64,000 bases of DNA from Tetzosporium hominis (GCF_002265435.1 NZ_NOKQ01000348.1:41242-105241); one strand, 5' to 3'. Numbered from the stretch's first letter, positions 54,064 to 63,863 are shown. Numbers and translations: made by a program. Notes: a model not told the origin generated them from the letters alone.

Positions 54064-55698
54064 ATGAGAAATAAGAAAATTTGGTCGTTCCTGTTATTCT
54101 TCGGTCTGATTGCCATGTTGTTCTTAGCTGCATGTAGTTCAGAAAACGAGAGCTCAGAAGGTAATGGAGAAGACGGCAACACAGAAGGCAATTCCGAAAG
54201 CTCTGGAGAACCAAAAGTATTAATCTTTGGTCGTGGTGGAGACTCAGTTAACTTGGATCCAATCTCAGTAACAGATGGTGAATCATTTAAAGTTACTCAA
54301 AACGTATTCGAGACACTTGTAAACTTTGGAGAACAAGATACTACGATTAACCCTGGTCTAGCAAAAGAGTGGACAGTTTCTGAAGATGGTCTTACTTACA
54401 CATTCATGCTAGAAGAAGGCGTTAAGTTCCACGATGGCACAGACTTCAATGCAGAAGCTGTAGTGGCTAACTTTGAGCGCTGGTCTGCAGGAACTGCTGA
54501 CAAGTACTACTACTACAAATCTATGTTTGGTGGTTTCGGTGATGAAGAAGGGCACGTAATCGAATCTGTAACTGCTGACGACGAGTATACAGTTACATTC
54601 AAATTGAAACGCCCACAAGCACCATTCTTGAAAAATATCGCAATGAGCCCATTCGGTATGGGATCACCAACAGCATTTGAAGCAGCTGGCGATTCTTTCG
54701 GTGACAACCCAGTTGGTACAGGTCCATTCAAATTTGTTGAGTGGAAGCGTAACGATTCTATTACAATTGAGAAATTTGAAGATTACTGGCAAGAGGGGTA
54801 TCCGAAGTTAGACCGCGTTGTGTTCCGCGCTATTCCGGATAACTCGGCTCGTCTAAACGCATTACTTACAGGTGAGATCGACCTAGCTGATGGTGTAAAT
54901 CCATCTGATTCTGCTTCTATTGAAGGTGACGCAGCACTTCAATTGTTTGAGCGTCCTTCCATGAACGTTGGATACCTAGGTTTAACAAACACGCGTCCTC
55001 CGTTTGACAACAAATTAGTTCGTCAAGCAATGAACCATGCAATTGACAAACAAGCTATCGTAGACGCATTCTTCGAAGGTCGTGCAGAAGTGGCTGTGAA
55101 CCCAATGCCACCAAGTATCTCTGGATACAACGATCAAATTGAAGGCTATGACTACAACCCTGAAAAAGCAAAAGAACTACTTGCTGAAGCAGGACTTGCT
55201 GATGGATTTGAGATGGAACTATGGGCAATGCCAGTACCACGTCCTTACATGCCAGATGGTATGAAGGTTGCTGAAGTTATGCAGAAAAACCTTGCTGATG
55301 TAGGAATCACAGCTGAAATCGTGTCATTCGAGTGGGCTACTTACCTTGAAAAAGCACGTAACGGAGAAGCAGATGCCTTCATGTTAGGTTGGACAGGCGA
55401 TAACGGAGATGCTGACAACTTCCTATACGTTCTTCTTGATGGAGACAACATCGGAAGTAACAACTACACATACTATGACAACGAAGACTTACATGAACTT
55501 TTAATCGCAGCACAATCTGAAGTTGACGAAGCAAAACGCAATGAGTTGTATATGCAAGCTCAAGAAATCATTCATGAGGATGCACCTTGGGTTCCACTTG
55601 CTCACTCTACACCATTACTTGCAGGTAAAGCAGAAATCACTGGATTTGCACCACATCCAACTGGATCTGACAAACTGCATAATGTTGACTTCGAATAA
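54064..55698 (+). CDS. appA: Peptide-binding lipoprotein AppA (family 5 SBP)
   Basis: The 544-residue extracytoplasmic receptor has a lipoprotein signal ending in the lipobox LAAC (Cys near residue 24), then a Glu/Ser/Gly-rich linker and the family 5 solute-binding fold (GLAKEWTVSEDGLTYTF, MNHAIDKQAIVDAF). It binds peptides outside the membrane. TGGAGGGG precedes ATG 54064. A strong terminator after this gene sits inside the operon. Confidence 0.9.
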   Translation: MRNKKIWSFLLFFGLIAMLFLAACSSENESSEGNGEDGNTEGNSESSGEPKVLIFGRGGDSVNLDPISVTDGESFKVTQNVFETLVNFGEQDTTINPGLAKEWTVSEDGLTYTFMLEEGVKFHDGTDFNAEAVVANFERWSAGTADKYYYYKSMFGGFGDEEGHVIESVTADDEYTVTFKLKRPQAPFLKNIAMSPFGMGSPTAFEAAGDSFGDNPVGTGPFKFVEWKRNDSITIEKFEDYWQEGYPKLDRVVFRAIPDNSARLNALLTGEIDLADGVNPSDSASIEGDAALQLFERPSMNVGYLGLTNTRPPFDNKLVRQAMNHAIDKQAIVDAFFEGRAEVAVNPMPPSISGYNDQIEGYDYNPEKAKELLAEAGLADGFEMELWAMPVPRPYMPDGMKVAEVMQKNLADVGITAEIVSFEWATYLEKARNGEADAFMLGWTGDNGDADNFLYVLLDGDNIGSNNYTYYDNEDLHELLIAAQSEVDEAKRNELYMQAQEIIHEDAPWVPLAHSTPLLAGKAEITGFAPHPTGSDKLHNVDFE

Positions 55699-55705
55699 GA
55701 TGCTG

Positions 55706-55746
55706 AGAGAAGAGGGAAATCTTCGAGATTTCCCTCTCTTTTTTTG
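55706..55746 (+). terminator. Intra-operon terminator between appA and appB
   Basis: AGAGGGAAATC (55711-55721) and GATTTCCCTCT (55727-55737) with a T run. It lies inside the five-gene transport operon and should lower permease expression relative to the binding protein. Confidence 0.85.
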
Positions 55747-55785
55747 AATAAAGGTTTGTTTATCAAAGGGGAAGAGGTGAAGAGC

Positions 55786-56790
55786 GTGGTCAATTATATT
55801 GGTAGACGCTTATTACAATTAATCCCAGTTTTGCTCGGCATGACATTCGTAGTATTTATGATCATACGTGCAATTCCCGGAGATCCTGCTCAAGTCATCT
55901 TAGGACAGTTGGCTTCAAAAGAAGCAGTCGAAGCATTACGAGCAAAGCTCGGATTAGATAATCCCTGGTATATTCAATACTTTGAATACCTCGGAGGGTT
56001 GTTCCAAGGGAATCTAGGAGAATCTTTACGTACGGCACAACCTGTAGCACAAGAAGTATGGCCTTATCTAGCGGCAACTTTTGAACTTGCATTTTTCGCT
56101 ATTTTAATTGCTGTCATTATTGGAGTAAATGCAGGGATTATTTCAGCGTGGTTCCAGAATTCTTGGTTTGATTATACGGCAATGGTACTGGCGCTTGTTG
56201 GGGTCTCAATGCCAATCTTTTGGTTAGGTCTGATGGAACAATGGATTTTTGCCATTGAGCTAGGATGGTTACCAACATCCGGTCGTGAAGATGTCCGAAA
56301 CCCAATCTCACCACAAACTGGTTTCTACATACTTGATACTATATTACAAGGCCGGTTTGATCAGCTTGGCACCGTATTAAAACATTTAATCTTACCTGGT
56401 ATTGCCCTTGCCACAATTCCGATGGCAATCATTGCTCGTATGACTCGTTCGAGTATGCTCGAAGTGATGCGCTCGGATTATATCCGTACAGCGCGTGCTA
56501 AAGGACAAAAGATGTTTTGGGTCGTGTACAAACACGCTCTAAAAAATGCCGTGATTCCAGTATTGACGGTAATCGGTCTTCAAATGGGGCTATTACTTGG
56601 TGGCGCCATTTTGACAGAGACAATTTTCTCATGGCCAGGGATCGGACGTTACGTCTATGAAGCGATTCAATTCCGTGACTATCCAGTTATACAGTCTGGT
56701 ATTTTGATCATTGCCTTTATCTTCGTCATGATCAATCTAATAGTAGATATTTTATATGGACTTATCGATCCACGAATCAAATACGACTAG
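55786..56790 (+). CDS. appB: Peptide ABC transporter permease AppB
   Basis: The 334-residue permease begins (M)VNYIGRRLLQLIPVLLGMT and has six helices, with the ABC permease EAA loop in YIRTARAKGQKMFWVVYKHAL. GTG 55786 has GAGG 8 nt upstream and gives the family's usual N-terminus; GTG 55777 with AAAGGGG is an alternative. Confidence 0.9.
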   Translation: MVNYIGRRLLQLIPVLLGMTFVVFMIIRAIPGDPAQVILGQLASKEAVEALRAKLGLDNPWYIQYFEYLGGLFQGNLGESLRTAQPVAQEVWPYLAATFELAFFAILIAVIIGVNAGIISAWFQNSWFDYTAMVLALVGVSMPIFWLGLMEQWIFAIELGWLPTSGREDVRNPISPQTGFYILDTILQGRFDQLGTVLKHLILPGIALATIPMAIIARMTRSSMLEVMRSDYIRTARAKGQKMFWVVYKHALKNAVIPVLTVIGLQMGLLLGGAILTETIFSWPGIGRYVYEAIQFRDYPVIQSGILIIAFIFVMINLIVDILYGLIDPRIKYD

Positions 56791-56805
56791 GAAGGAGGAT
56801 GTATC

Positions 56806-57708
56806 ATGTCGAATCCAGATCCAAAGAATTTAGTTCCTGCTGAGCAGGAAGTGGTAGTAGAACAAGAAGCAGGACCATGGCGTGACGCATGGAAGAACTT
56901 TAGAAAGAATAAGATAGCGCTTGTCGGAAGCGTTATTGTCTTCTTCTTTATTTTTCTAGCGATCTTCGGTACATGGATTGCCCCAGAAGGCATCAATGAT
57001 CAAAAATTGACGGAACGACTGAAGGCACCTTCCAGTCAGTATTGGTTTGGTACTGATGATTTTGGTCGAGATATCTTCTCACGTGTCATTTTAGGAGCAC
57101 GTATCTCATTAGGGGTCGGTTTCTTCTCGGTTATCGGCTCAGTTGTAGTTGGTAGTGCGCTTGGAATTATTGCGGGGTATTACGGTAAATGGGTAGATAC
57201 GATTATTTCTCGTATCTTTGACATCATGTTGGCATTCCCAAGTATCTTACTTGCTATCGCAGTAGTTTCTGTTCTTGGGCCATCTCTTGTGAATGCATTG
57301 ATTGCGATTGCTATCATCAATATACCGAACTTTGGGCGCTTGATTCGTTCTAAGGTGTTGACGGTCAAACAAGAGGAGTACATCACATCAGCACGTGCAA
57401 TCGGCATGAAAGACTTCCGAATCTTGCTGTCTCACATCTTGCCGAACTCCTTAGCTCCTGTAATTGTCGCAGGTACGCTTGCGATTGCATCGGCTATTAT
57501 TGAAGCTGCTGCATTAGGATTCCTAGGTCTAGGAGCTCAAGCTCCTGCACCAGAGTGGGGGAAAATGCTAGCAGATGCGCGAAACTATTTACGAAATGCT
57601 CCTTGGACGATGATCTTCCCAGGCGTTGCTATCATGTTGACAGTATTAGGTTTTAACTTGATGGGTGACGGACTGCGTGACGCGTTAGATCCAAAAATGA
57701 AAACATAA
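56806..57708 (+). CDS. appC: Peptide ABC transporter permease AppC
   Basis: The 300-residue permease has an N-terminal cytoplasmic stretch, the OppC-type domain (WRDAWKNFRKNKIALVGSVI), six helices and the EAA loop EEYITSARAIGMKDFRILLSH. It pairs with AppB. GGAAGGAGG lies before ATG 56806. It ends the operon. Confidence 0.92.
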   Translation: MSNPDPKNLVPAEQEVVVEQEAGPWRDAWKNFRKNKIALVGSVIVFFFIFLAIFGTWIAPEGINDQKLTERLKAPSSQYWFGTDDFGRDIFSRVILGARISLGVGFFSVIGSVVVGSALGIIAGYYGKWVDTIISRIFDIMLAFPSILLAIAVVSVLGPSLVNALIAIAIINIPNFGRLIRSKVLTVKQEEYITSARAIGMKDFRILLSHILPNSLAPVIVAGTLAIASAIIEAAALGFLGLGAQAPAPEWGKMLADARNYLRNAPWTMIFPGVAIMLTVLGFNLMGDGLRDALDPKMKT

Positions 57709-57738
57709 AAAGAGCTGCCACTCGGCAGCTCTTTTTGA
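57706..57738. terminator. Bidirectional terminator
   Basis: AAAAAGAGCTGCC and its complement (57707-57736) between appC and ygaE. Confidence 0.88.
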
Positions 57739-58812
57739 TTAGATTTCAATTTTCACGTCGATTTCGTCTCCATGATACGTCTGGTAGGAGCTAATCAATG
57801 TATCGAGGTGCTCTAAATGCTCTTCGTACGTGAGAATCGCAGAAAGCAGATGAAGCAGGTGATACGTGGAAAAATCTTCTTGTCGTTTCGTCTCATAGAT
57901 TTGCGTCATAAAGATTTCCATAACTTCTTGTCTCTTGATGAAGTGGTCATCTGTTATCCACTCCAATTGATCTGGCTTTAATTTTCCGATGAACTTCAAG
58001 TGCAAATGTTCATGATACGTTAGTAAAGTGTCTAGTCGCTCTTGAATCATCATATGGAAATGGTCAGGCAACTGGATGATATCATGCTCATATGCAGATA
58101 ATCGACGAATCACATACAAGCTTTTATAAGACGTGGTGATCAGCTCGCGGTAGATTACAAGCTTACGACCTTTCGCATACTTTGCCTTCTTCGTATAGCC
58201 ACGCTCTTCTTTAAATAATAAAAACAGTTGATCAATCTTTACTAGTTGCTCTTCGATTTGTGTGACAGCCTGTTTCAAGGATTGATGGTCCGCCGCATGA
58301 CGGATCCCTATACGAATCCAACGAATGATGTCATCTTGAGTCGTACTGATTTTTGTGAACAAGCGCGTCTCGTATTTTGGAGGTAGGAACACCAAATTCA
58401 CTACGAATGCCGAGAAAACACCGACTCCAATTGTAATGATACGAAACATAGCAGCCATCAGGAAGTCGTCGCCTTGGATTTCCATAATAGCAATGATTGT
58501 GACGAGTGCTAACGGAATGGTCTTTTGCAGCTTTGCCTTTAACATCACAGAGATAGCAATAATCGTCGTTAAACCGACCATAAAATAGGAATTCCCGAAA
58601 ATCATAGCAAATGTCACAGCAAAAGCTGCCCCAATCAAGTTGGACTGGATTTGTTCAAAAACGGTCATATAGGAGCGGTAGATCGAGGGCTGCACCGCAA
58701 AAATTGCCGCAATTCCCGCAAAGATAGGAACTGGTAAGGACAAAATGTCCGCTATATATAAGGCAAGCGCGATGGCAATCCCTGTTTTAAATACACGAGC
58801 ACCTAATTTCAT
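57739..58812 (-). CDS. ygaE: Aromatic acid exporter family membrane protein YgaE
   Basis: The 357-residue protein has about five N-terminal membrane helices (ArAE_1 domain: KTGIAIALALYIADILSLP, IYRSYMTVFEQIQSNLIGAA) and a soluble helical C-terminal domain. YgaE precedes gsaB in B. subtilis as here. Its substrate is unproven. The gene is 18 nt downstream of hemL on the same strand, probably one operon. Confidence 0.9.
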   Translation of the reverse strand: MKLGARVFKTGIAIALALYIADILSLPVPIFAGIAAIFAVQPSIYRSYMTVFEQIQSNLIGAAFAVTFAMIFGNSYFMVGLTTIIAISVMLKAKLQKTIPLALVTIIAIMEIQGDDFLMAAMFRIITIGVGVFSAFVVNLVFLPPKYETRLFTKISTTQDDIIRWIRIGIRHAADHQSLKQAVTQIEEQLVKIDQLFLLFKEERGYTKKAKYAKGRKLVIYRELITTSYKSLYVIRRLSAYEHDIIQLPDHFHMMIQERLDTLLTYHEHLHLKFIGKLKPDQLEWITDDHFIKRQEVMEIFMTQIYETKRQEDFSTYHLLHLLSAILTYEEHLEHLDTLISSYQTYHGDEIDVKIEI

Positions 58813-58830
58813 TAGGCGTCACACTCCTTT

Positions 58831-60123
58831 TTACTGAGACATCTGTTCAAACGCTCGGTGCACGGCTTGAATCGTCTGTTCGATATCCTGCTCTGTGTGA
58901 GCAGTGGTGATAAACCAAGCTTCATACTTAGAAGGAGCTAAATTAATTCCTTGTGCTAGCATGAGTCGGAAGAACTGAGCGAACTGTTCGCCGTCAGATG
59001 CTTCTGCTTGGTCATAGTTTTCTACTTTAACATTAGTGAAGTAGATGGACAATGCCCCTTTAATACGATTGATGGTGATTGTTACATTATATTGTGAAGC
59101 AGCTTCTAAAATACCTTGTTCTAATAAAGCGCCTAAACGATCTAGTTCTTCATAGACTCCTGGCTGTTTTAAAATTTCTAAACAAGCGATTCCTGTTTGG
59201 ATAGACGCGGGGTTACCAGCCATAGTTCCTGCTTGGTAAGCAGGGCCATTTGGAGCGACTTGATCCATCACTTCTTTTTTACCACCGTAAGCTCCGATAG
59301 GGAGGCCGCCTCCGATAATCTTTCCAAGTGCCGTCAAGTCTGGCTCAAGTCCTAATAACGTAGAAGCAGCTCCGTAATGGAAGCGGAACGCAGTGATCAC
59401 TTCATCATAAATCACAAGTGTTCCATGATCTTTCGCTAGCTCATGGACCGTTTCTAAAAATCCTGGGTTCGGCTCCACCATTCCGAAGTTTCCTACGATC
59501 GGCTCGACTAAGATTCCCGCAAGTTCAGGACCCCATTTGTCCATTGCTTCTTTGAAGCTTTCAGGATCATTGAATGGAACCGTAATGATTTCTTCTGCAA
59601 TTGTCTTTGGGACGCCTGCAGAGTCTGGAGTGCCAAGAGTTGCGGGACCAGAACCGGCAGCAACTAGTACTAAATCTGAGTGACCATGGTAGCATCCGGC
59701 AAACTTCAAAATCTTTGTGCGGCCAGTATAAGCACGTGCTACACGAATTGTCGTCATAACAGCTTCCGTTCCGGAGTTTGTAAAACGAACTTTATCCATA
59801 CTAGGGATGGCTTCTTTCAGCATCTTCGCAAATCGAATCTCATGTTCCGTAGGAGTTCCGTATAACAAGCCGTTTTCAGCAGCTTTCGTGAGTGTTTTCG
59901 TAATATGAGGATGTGCATGTCCAGTAATGATAGGACCGTAAGCTGCTAAATAATCGATGTATTTGTTACCGTCGACATCATAGAAATAAGCACCTTGCGC
60001 TTTCGCCATGACTGTTGGTGCGCCACCACCCACGGCCTTGTACGAACGTGATGGGCTATTGACTCCTCCGACTATATGGGTAACTGCCTCATTGTGCAGT
60101 TTTTCTGATTGTGTGCGTTGCAT
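58831..60123 (-). CDS. hemL: Glutamate-1-semialdehyde 2,1-aminomutase
   Basis: The 430-residue PLP enzyme makes 5-aminolevulinate for haem. The cofactor Lys268 is in [10 protein letters not shown], with [26 protein letters not shown] and GTMAGNP. In this synteny it corresponds to gsaB, the extra copy next to perR, rather than the hemL of the hem operon. AGGAGGAACT precedes ATG 60123. Confidence 0.94.
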   Translation of the reverse strand: MQRTQSEKLHNEAVTHIVGGVNSPSRSYKAVGGGAPTVMAKAQGAYFYDVDGNKYIDYLAAYGPIITGHAHPHITKTLTKAAENGLLYGTPTEHEIRFAKMLKEAIPSMDKVRFTNSGTEAVMTTIRVARAYTGRTKILKFAGCYHGHSDLVLVAAGSGPATLGTPDSAGVPKTIAEEIITVPFNDPESFKEAMDKWGPELAGILVEPIVGNFGMVEPNPGFLETVHELAKDHGTLVIYDEVITAFRFHYGAASTLLGLEPDLTALGKIIGGGLPIGAYGGKKEVMDQVAPNGPAYQAGTMAGNPASIQTGIACLEILKQPGVYEELDRLGALLEQGILEAASQYNVTITINRIKGALSIYFTNVKVENYDQAEASDGEQFAQFFRLMLAQGINLAPSKYEAWFITTAHTEQDIEQTIQAVHRAFEQMSQ

Positions 60124-60220
60124 GGTAGTTCCTCCTCTAGGTTTCTCCTATATTGTAGACAACTTTAATAGGAACAACAAGAAAGTCTATGCTATTCTGA
60201 AACAAATAGGAGGGATTTGT

Positions 60221-60709
60221 ATGACGGAAACACTTTTAGAAGGATTGAAGGCACCACAATTCTCACTTTTAGATGAAAAAGGTACGACCATCAACTTGGA
60301 AGACTACGCTGGGAAGCAGTACGTGATCTTGTATTTCTATCCGCGAGATTCTACTCCGGGCTGTACGACGGAAGCGTGTGACTTCCGTGACTTGTATCCG
60401 CAGTTTACGGATATGAATGCGGTAGTACTTGGTGTCAGTACAGACAGTGCTAAGAAACACCAAAACTTTATTAATAAAAACAATTTACCTTTTCCTTTGC
60501 TAGTGGACGAGGATGCGGCAGTTTCTAAAGAGTACGGCGTCTGGAAAACGAAAAAGATGTATGGTAAAGAGTTCGAGGGGATTGAGCGTTCTACATTTTT
60601 GATTTCGCCTACAGGAGAAGTTGTGAAAGAATGGCGACAAGTGAAAGTGCCCGGACATGTAGAAGACGTGAAAAACACATTGGATCAACTTCAAAAGGAG
60701 ACAACATGA
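60221..60709 (+). CDS. bcp: Thiol peroxidase (bacterioferritin comigratory protein)
   Basis: The 162-residue Bcp/PrxQ peroxiredoxin reduces peroxides with thioredoxin. Peroxidatic Cys48 is in STPGCTTEACDFRD, with Cys53 a possible resolving Cys. GGAGGGA at 60209-60215 fits ATG 60221; the frame is open further upstream but is not coding. The TGA overlaps the next gene's ATG (ATGA). Confidence 0.94.
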   Translation: MTETLLEGLKAPQFSLLDEKGTTINLEDYAGKQYVILYFYPRDSTPGCTTEACDFRDLYPQFTDMNAVVLGVSTDSAKKHQNFINKNNLPFPLLVDEDAAVSKEYGVWKTKKMYGKEFEGIERSTFLISPTGEVVKEWRQVKVPGHVEDVKNTLDQLQKETT

Positions 60710-61644
60710 AGATTTCATTTACATTTGAACCAAAACCCGTTATTCAGCAAGAACTGCAAGAGCAATTTCCTAATCATGAGTTTAGCTTTGAAAAAGGCGT
60801 GGCTCCAGATCGTGACACAGCTATTTGGGTCACGTACGGAGAAGATGTAAAAGAGGCAGCTATCAAGAGTTTGCCAGAGCTTAAGTGGGTTAGTGTGGCA
60901 TCTGCTGGTGTTGAAAAAATGCCGCTTAATTTGTTGCATGATAAAGAGATCCTTGTAACCAACTCAAGAGGGATCCATAAAACCCCAATGACGGAATCGA
61001 TTGTAGGTCATATACTTTCGCTTTACCGGAACTTACCTGCTATATACACACTCACAAACGAGCAGAAGTGGGAAAAGCCGAGAGGATCTAAAGAACTTCG
61101 TGGAAGCAACGCGTTAATCGTAGGACCAGGTGCGATTGGTGAAGAGGTAGGTCGTGTACTGACAGCTCTAGGTGTAGAAGTGACAGGGTGCAACCGTAGT
61201 GGAGAGGCCATTGAGGGATTTGCGAGTACTGTGTCTCTTGAACAACTGGATCACCAACTGGCTAGTGCAGATATTGTAATCAGTTTGCTGCCAAGTACTC
61301 CTGAAACTCATCACCTGTTCACAAAAGAGCAGTTTCATAAAATGAAGGACACCGCTTTGTTCATGAATTTTGGCCGTGGGAACGTTGTCTCGGAACAAGT
61401 TTTGGTAGAGGCGCTAAAAGCTGGTGAGATTGGAGGTGCGGTTCTGGACGTATTCGAAGTTGAACCCCTACCTGAAAGATCTGAGCTTTGGGGATTGCCG
61501 AACGTCGTGATTTCCCCGCATGTCTCAAGTCATTCTGATTTTTATGTGGAGCGGGCGATGGAGATTTTCTCACGCAATCTAAGTAAATGGGAACAAGGCG
61601 ATACAGATTTAGAAAATCAAGTTGATTTAAAGCTAGGCTACTAA
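60706..61644 (+). CDS. D-2-hydroxyacid dehydrogenase
   Basis: The 312-residue NAD(P)-dependent dehydrogenase has the motif IVGPGAIGEEVGRVL, FGRGNVVSEQ and GGAVLDVFEVEPLP, with a catalytic His in SPHVSSHSD. It lacks the ACT domain of SerA. The substrate is unknown. AAAGGAGAC lies within bcp before ATG 60706, and the ATGA overlap shows translational coupling to the peroxidase gene. Confidence 0.9.
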   Translation: MKISFTFEPKPVIQQELQEQFPNHEFSFEKGVAPDRDTAIWVTYGEDVKEAAIKSLPELKWVSVASAGVEKMPLNLLHDKEILVTNSRGIHKTPMTESIVGHILSLYRNLPAIYTLTNEQKWEKPRGSKELRGSNALIVGPGAIGEEVGRVLTALGVEVTGCNRSGEAIEGFASTVSLEQLDHQLASADIVISLLPSTPETHHLFTKEQFHKMKDTALFMNFGRGNVVSEQVLVEALKAGEIGGAVLDVFEVEPLPERSELWGLPNVVISPHVSSHSDFYVERAMEIFSRNLSKWEQGDTDLENQVDLKLGY

Positions 61645-61665
61645 CTGTTTTATGCAGTGTTTCAG

Positions 61666-61695
61666 TTGACACGTTTCTCGGTTTCTTCTTATAAT
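61666..61695 (+). promoter_or_regulatory. SigA promoter of perR
   Basis: Consensus TTGACA (61666-61671) and TATAAT (61690-61695) with an 18-bp spacer. Confidence 0.8.
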
Positions 61696-61698
61696 TAA

Positions 61699-61713
61699 GA
61701 ATAACAATTCTAA
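61699..61713 (+). promoter_or_regulatory. Candidate PerR box in the perR promoter
   Basis: GAATAACAATTCTAA, read in reverse, matches the PerR consensus at 10 of 14 fixed positions and contains the dyad AGAAT-N4-ATTCT nearby. It lies at the expected transcription start, fitting autorepression. Confidence 0.5.
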
Positions 61714-61744
61714 TGTAAGAATGAATCTGAAAGAGGTGCCGACG

Positions 61745-62188
61745 ATGATCGAAGTGCATTTGCGCGATGCCTTAGATACACTGAAGTCAACGGGTGTACG
61801 AATCACGCCCCAGCGCCATGCTATTTTGGAATATATAATCCATTCCATGACGCACCCAACTGCTGATGATATCTATCGTGCGCTTGAAAGCAAATTTCCT
61901 AGTATGAGTGTAGCCACTGTTTATAATAATCTTCGCGTGTTCCGTGAATCAGGTCTTGTAAAAGAATTGACGTACGGTGACAGTTCGAGCCGTTTTGATT
62001 TTGTGACAAACGATCACTACCACATGATTTGTACAGGGTGTGGCAAAATCGTAGATTTCCATTACCCAGGGTTGGACGAGGTAGAACAACTTGCGTCTCA
62101 CTTGACTGGATTTGAAGTCGAGTCGCATCGTCTAGAAGTTTACGGTACGTGCCCGTCTTGTAAACAACAATCGAAAACTGTACAATAA
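61745..62188 (+). CDS. perR: Peroxide-sensing repressor PerR (Fur family)
   Basis: The 147-residue regulator uses ATG 61745 (AAAGAGGTG upstream). With that start the regulatory metal ligands fall at His37, Asp85, His91, His93 and Asp104, and the structural zinc at Cys96, Cys99, Cys136 and Cys139, identical in position to B. subtilis PerR. Asp104 separates PerR from Fur. Peroxide oxidises the Fe-bound His and releases DNA. Probable targets here are its own promoter and the ATPase at 38159-40042. Confidence 0.96.
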   Translation: MIEVHLRDALDTLKSTGVRITPQRHAILEYIIHSMTHPTADDIYRALESKFPSMSVATVYNNLRVFRESGLVKELTYGDSSSRFDFVTNDHYHMICTGCGKIVDFHYPGLDEVEQLASHLTGFEVESHRLEVYGTCPSCKQQSKTVQ

Positions 62189-62224
62189 AAAACTACCGTG
62201 AGTAAATCACACGGTAGTTTTCTT
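62186..62224. terminator. Bidirectional terminator
   Basis: AAAACTACCGTG (62189-62200) and CACGGTAGTTTT (62210-62221), between perR and ygzB. Confidence 0.85.
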
Positions 62225-62572
62225 TTCGTTTGCTTTCTTATTGTAATCCTGATCAAACTCTTTCCCTTCAAGCGTTGGATCCAGAGTGAGGGGTTCGTTA
62301 CAATACATACATAAATCTACACGGCCGAGAACTTTAGTGTGCTTGCCGCAGTTAGGGCAAACAACTTGAACTGCTCGTGTCGATAACAATCCGATCCATC
62401 CGTATACTCCCATGCTTCCTAAGATAGCTAGTAATCCCAGTAACATAAAGATGGTTACTAAAATTGGGTTCTCTCTAAAGAAGATGGCTCCGTACATAAT
62501 GATGAAACCGATGAAAATCAAGGCCAGTGCAAATGAGCGAATGCGATTAATTTTATTTTTATATGGTGCCAT
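62207..62572 (-). CDS. ygzB: YgzB family (UPF0295) protein
   Basis: The 121-residue protein has two membrane helices (about residues 14-30 and 40-62) and a zinc-ribbon-like pair [11 protein letters not shown] and [11 protein letters not shown]. It matches the UPF0295/YgzB family, which follows perR in bacilli. AGGAGGGTA precedes ATG 62572. Function unknown. Confidence 0.92.
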   Translation of the reverse strand: MAPYKNKINRIRSFALALIFIGFIIMYGAIFFRENPILVTIFMLLGLLAILGSMGVYGWIGLLSTRAVQVVCPNCGKHTKVLGRVDLCMYCNEPLTLDPTLEGKEFDQDYNKKANEKKTTV

Positions 62573-62689
62573 ACTTACCCTCCTAATTTCACCTCTTACT
62601 ATAGCATAATTTAGTCGTAAAAGAAGGACTTAAGCATTTCATGTAGAAATGAATAGACAACATCGTTCAGTTAATGAAGGAGTGAGACA

Positions 62690-63553
62690 ATGGAAGCGTT
62701 ACTTAGACCGATCTATCAAGAACGTGCAAGTGATTCAAATACATTGGGGATTCTACATATACAGAAGAAGGAGAAGGTGAGCCCGCTAACCGACACCTTC
62801 GATTCCATTCTTTTAGTGATTACTAAAGAAGGAGAGCGTCCTATCTTTACTAAGCATTATTCTTACCACGATCAAAAAGCAGCGCTTCATACGCTGACTG
62901 AAAAACAGCTCCGCAAATGGTTAACACTAGGGAAGAATCCTAAAGTGGTGGATTGGTTATTAAATGGACGTATCTTATTTGACCGAAACGAGTTCATTAC
63001 AAACTTGAAGAAAGAACTCGATGAATTTCCGGAACGAGGAAGAAAGATCCGGATAGGAATTGAGTTTGCTCGTCTGACTAGAAGATATTTAGAGGGGAAA
63101 GTGTTTTACGATCAACAGAACTATCTGGATGCGTATACAGAACTTGTCGATTCCCTTCATCATCTAGCGCGTCTTGCCATCTTTGAACGCGGGATGCATC
63201 CTGAAGTCCTTGTTTGGAAACAGGTTAAACTCTTAGATCCGGCTATCTACAAACTTTACGATGAGTTGGTTTCTAGTGCAGAGCCTCTTCAAAAACGAGT
63301 GGAGCTCCTATTTTTAGCAAGTGACTTCCTGATTCATTCTCGGATTAAAGAAGGTGCCATGCACATCCAAGAAGTTTTGGCAGAGAAGCCGTATTGGTCT
63401 ATTCAAGAAATTCATGAACAACCTGAGTTGAAAAATTATTCTACAGATTTAGAAGTGTACATTGAATTCTTAGTCGAAAAAGGAATCATCTTTGTAGAAG
63501 AACACCAGACAAAAAGTTCGCAGATTATGCACCGTTATTACCGTGTTCTTTAA
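62690..63553 (+). CDS. ygxA: Nucleotidyltransferase-like protein YgxA
   Basis: The 287-residue protein corresponds in place and length to YgxA, the gene between ygzB and an rRNA operon. It has an N-terminal nucleotidyltransferase-like core (DTFDSILLVITKEGERP), a helical middle (VVDWLLNGRILFDRNEFI) and a C-terminal helical domain. The catalytic Gly-Ser and Asp pair of active transferases is not obvious, so activity is doubtful. GAAGGAGTGAG lies before ATG 62690. Confidence 0.88.
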   Translation: MEALLRPIYQERASDSNTLGILHIQKKEKVSPLTDTFDSILLVITKEGERPIFTKHYSYHDQKAALHTLTEKQLRKWLTLGKNPKVVDWLLNGRILFDRNEFITNLKKELDEFPERGRKIRIGIEFARLTRRYLEGKVFYDQQNYLDAYTELVDSLHHLARLAIFERGMHPEVLVWKQVKLLDPAIYKLYDELVSSAEPLQKRVELLFLASDFLIHSRIKEGAMHIQEVLAEKPYWSIQEIHEQPELKNYSTDLEVYIEFLVEKGIIFVEEHQTKSSQIMHRYYRVL

Positions 63554-63559
63554 TTTCTA

Positions 63560-63602
63560 GGCGTGTCTTTACAGTTAGTAAAGACACGCCCCGTAATTAT
63601 TT
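63560..63602 (+). terminator. Terminator-like hairpin after ygxA
   Basis: GGCGTGTCTTTA (63560-63571) and TAAAGACACGCC (63579-63590); the T tract is interrupted, so efficiency is uncertain. Confidence 0.55.
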
Positions 63603-63613
63603 TAAAAAAGTAG

Positions 63614-63643
63614 TTGACGTCTACTTGAATTATAAGTTATGAT
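63614..63643 (+). promoter_or_regulatory. rRNA operon promoter P1
   Basis: TTGACG (63614-63619) and TATGAT (63638-63643), 18-bp spacer, in an AT-rich region upstream of 16S rRNA. Confidence 0.7.
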
Positions 63644-63724
63644 AATACACGTCGCTAAGGCACACCAAATTGAATCGAGCGAAACAACTTCGAAAAATAA
63701 TTTGAAAAAGACTTCAAAAAACAG

Positions 63725-63753
63725 TTGACGCATATAAGCAGAACTGATAAATT
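63725..63753 (+). promoter_or_regulatory. rRNA operon promoter P2
   Basis: TTGACG (63725-63730) and TAAATT (63748-63753), 17-bp spacer. The identical -35 elements suggest tandem rrn promoters, 111 bp apart. Confidence 0.65.
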
Positions 63754-63825
63754 AGAGAAGTCGCCAAAACGAGTGACACACAAACATGAACATTGAAAAC
63801 TGAACATGCAAGACGTCAAGATAGA

Positions 63826-63863
63826 GCGTCACCGCCCCGACCCCCGTTGGGTGTGCGTGACGC
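63826..63863 (+). other. Hairpin in the 16S rRNA leader
   Basis: GCGTCAC (63826-63832) and GTGACGC (63857-63863) close a GC-rich hairpin in the leader after P2. The TTGAAAACTGAACA motif (about 63793-63806), common in bacillal rRNA spacers, precedes it. It may be an RNase III or processing element. Confidence 0.5.

Noticed and set aside
60008..60220. A 71-residue N-terminal extension of bcp
   Set aside because: It overlaps the start of the divergent hemL gene and lacks a ribosome binding site; the standard Bcp start has GGAGGGA.
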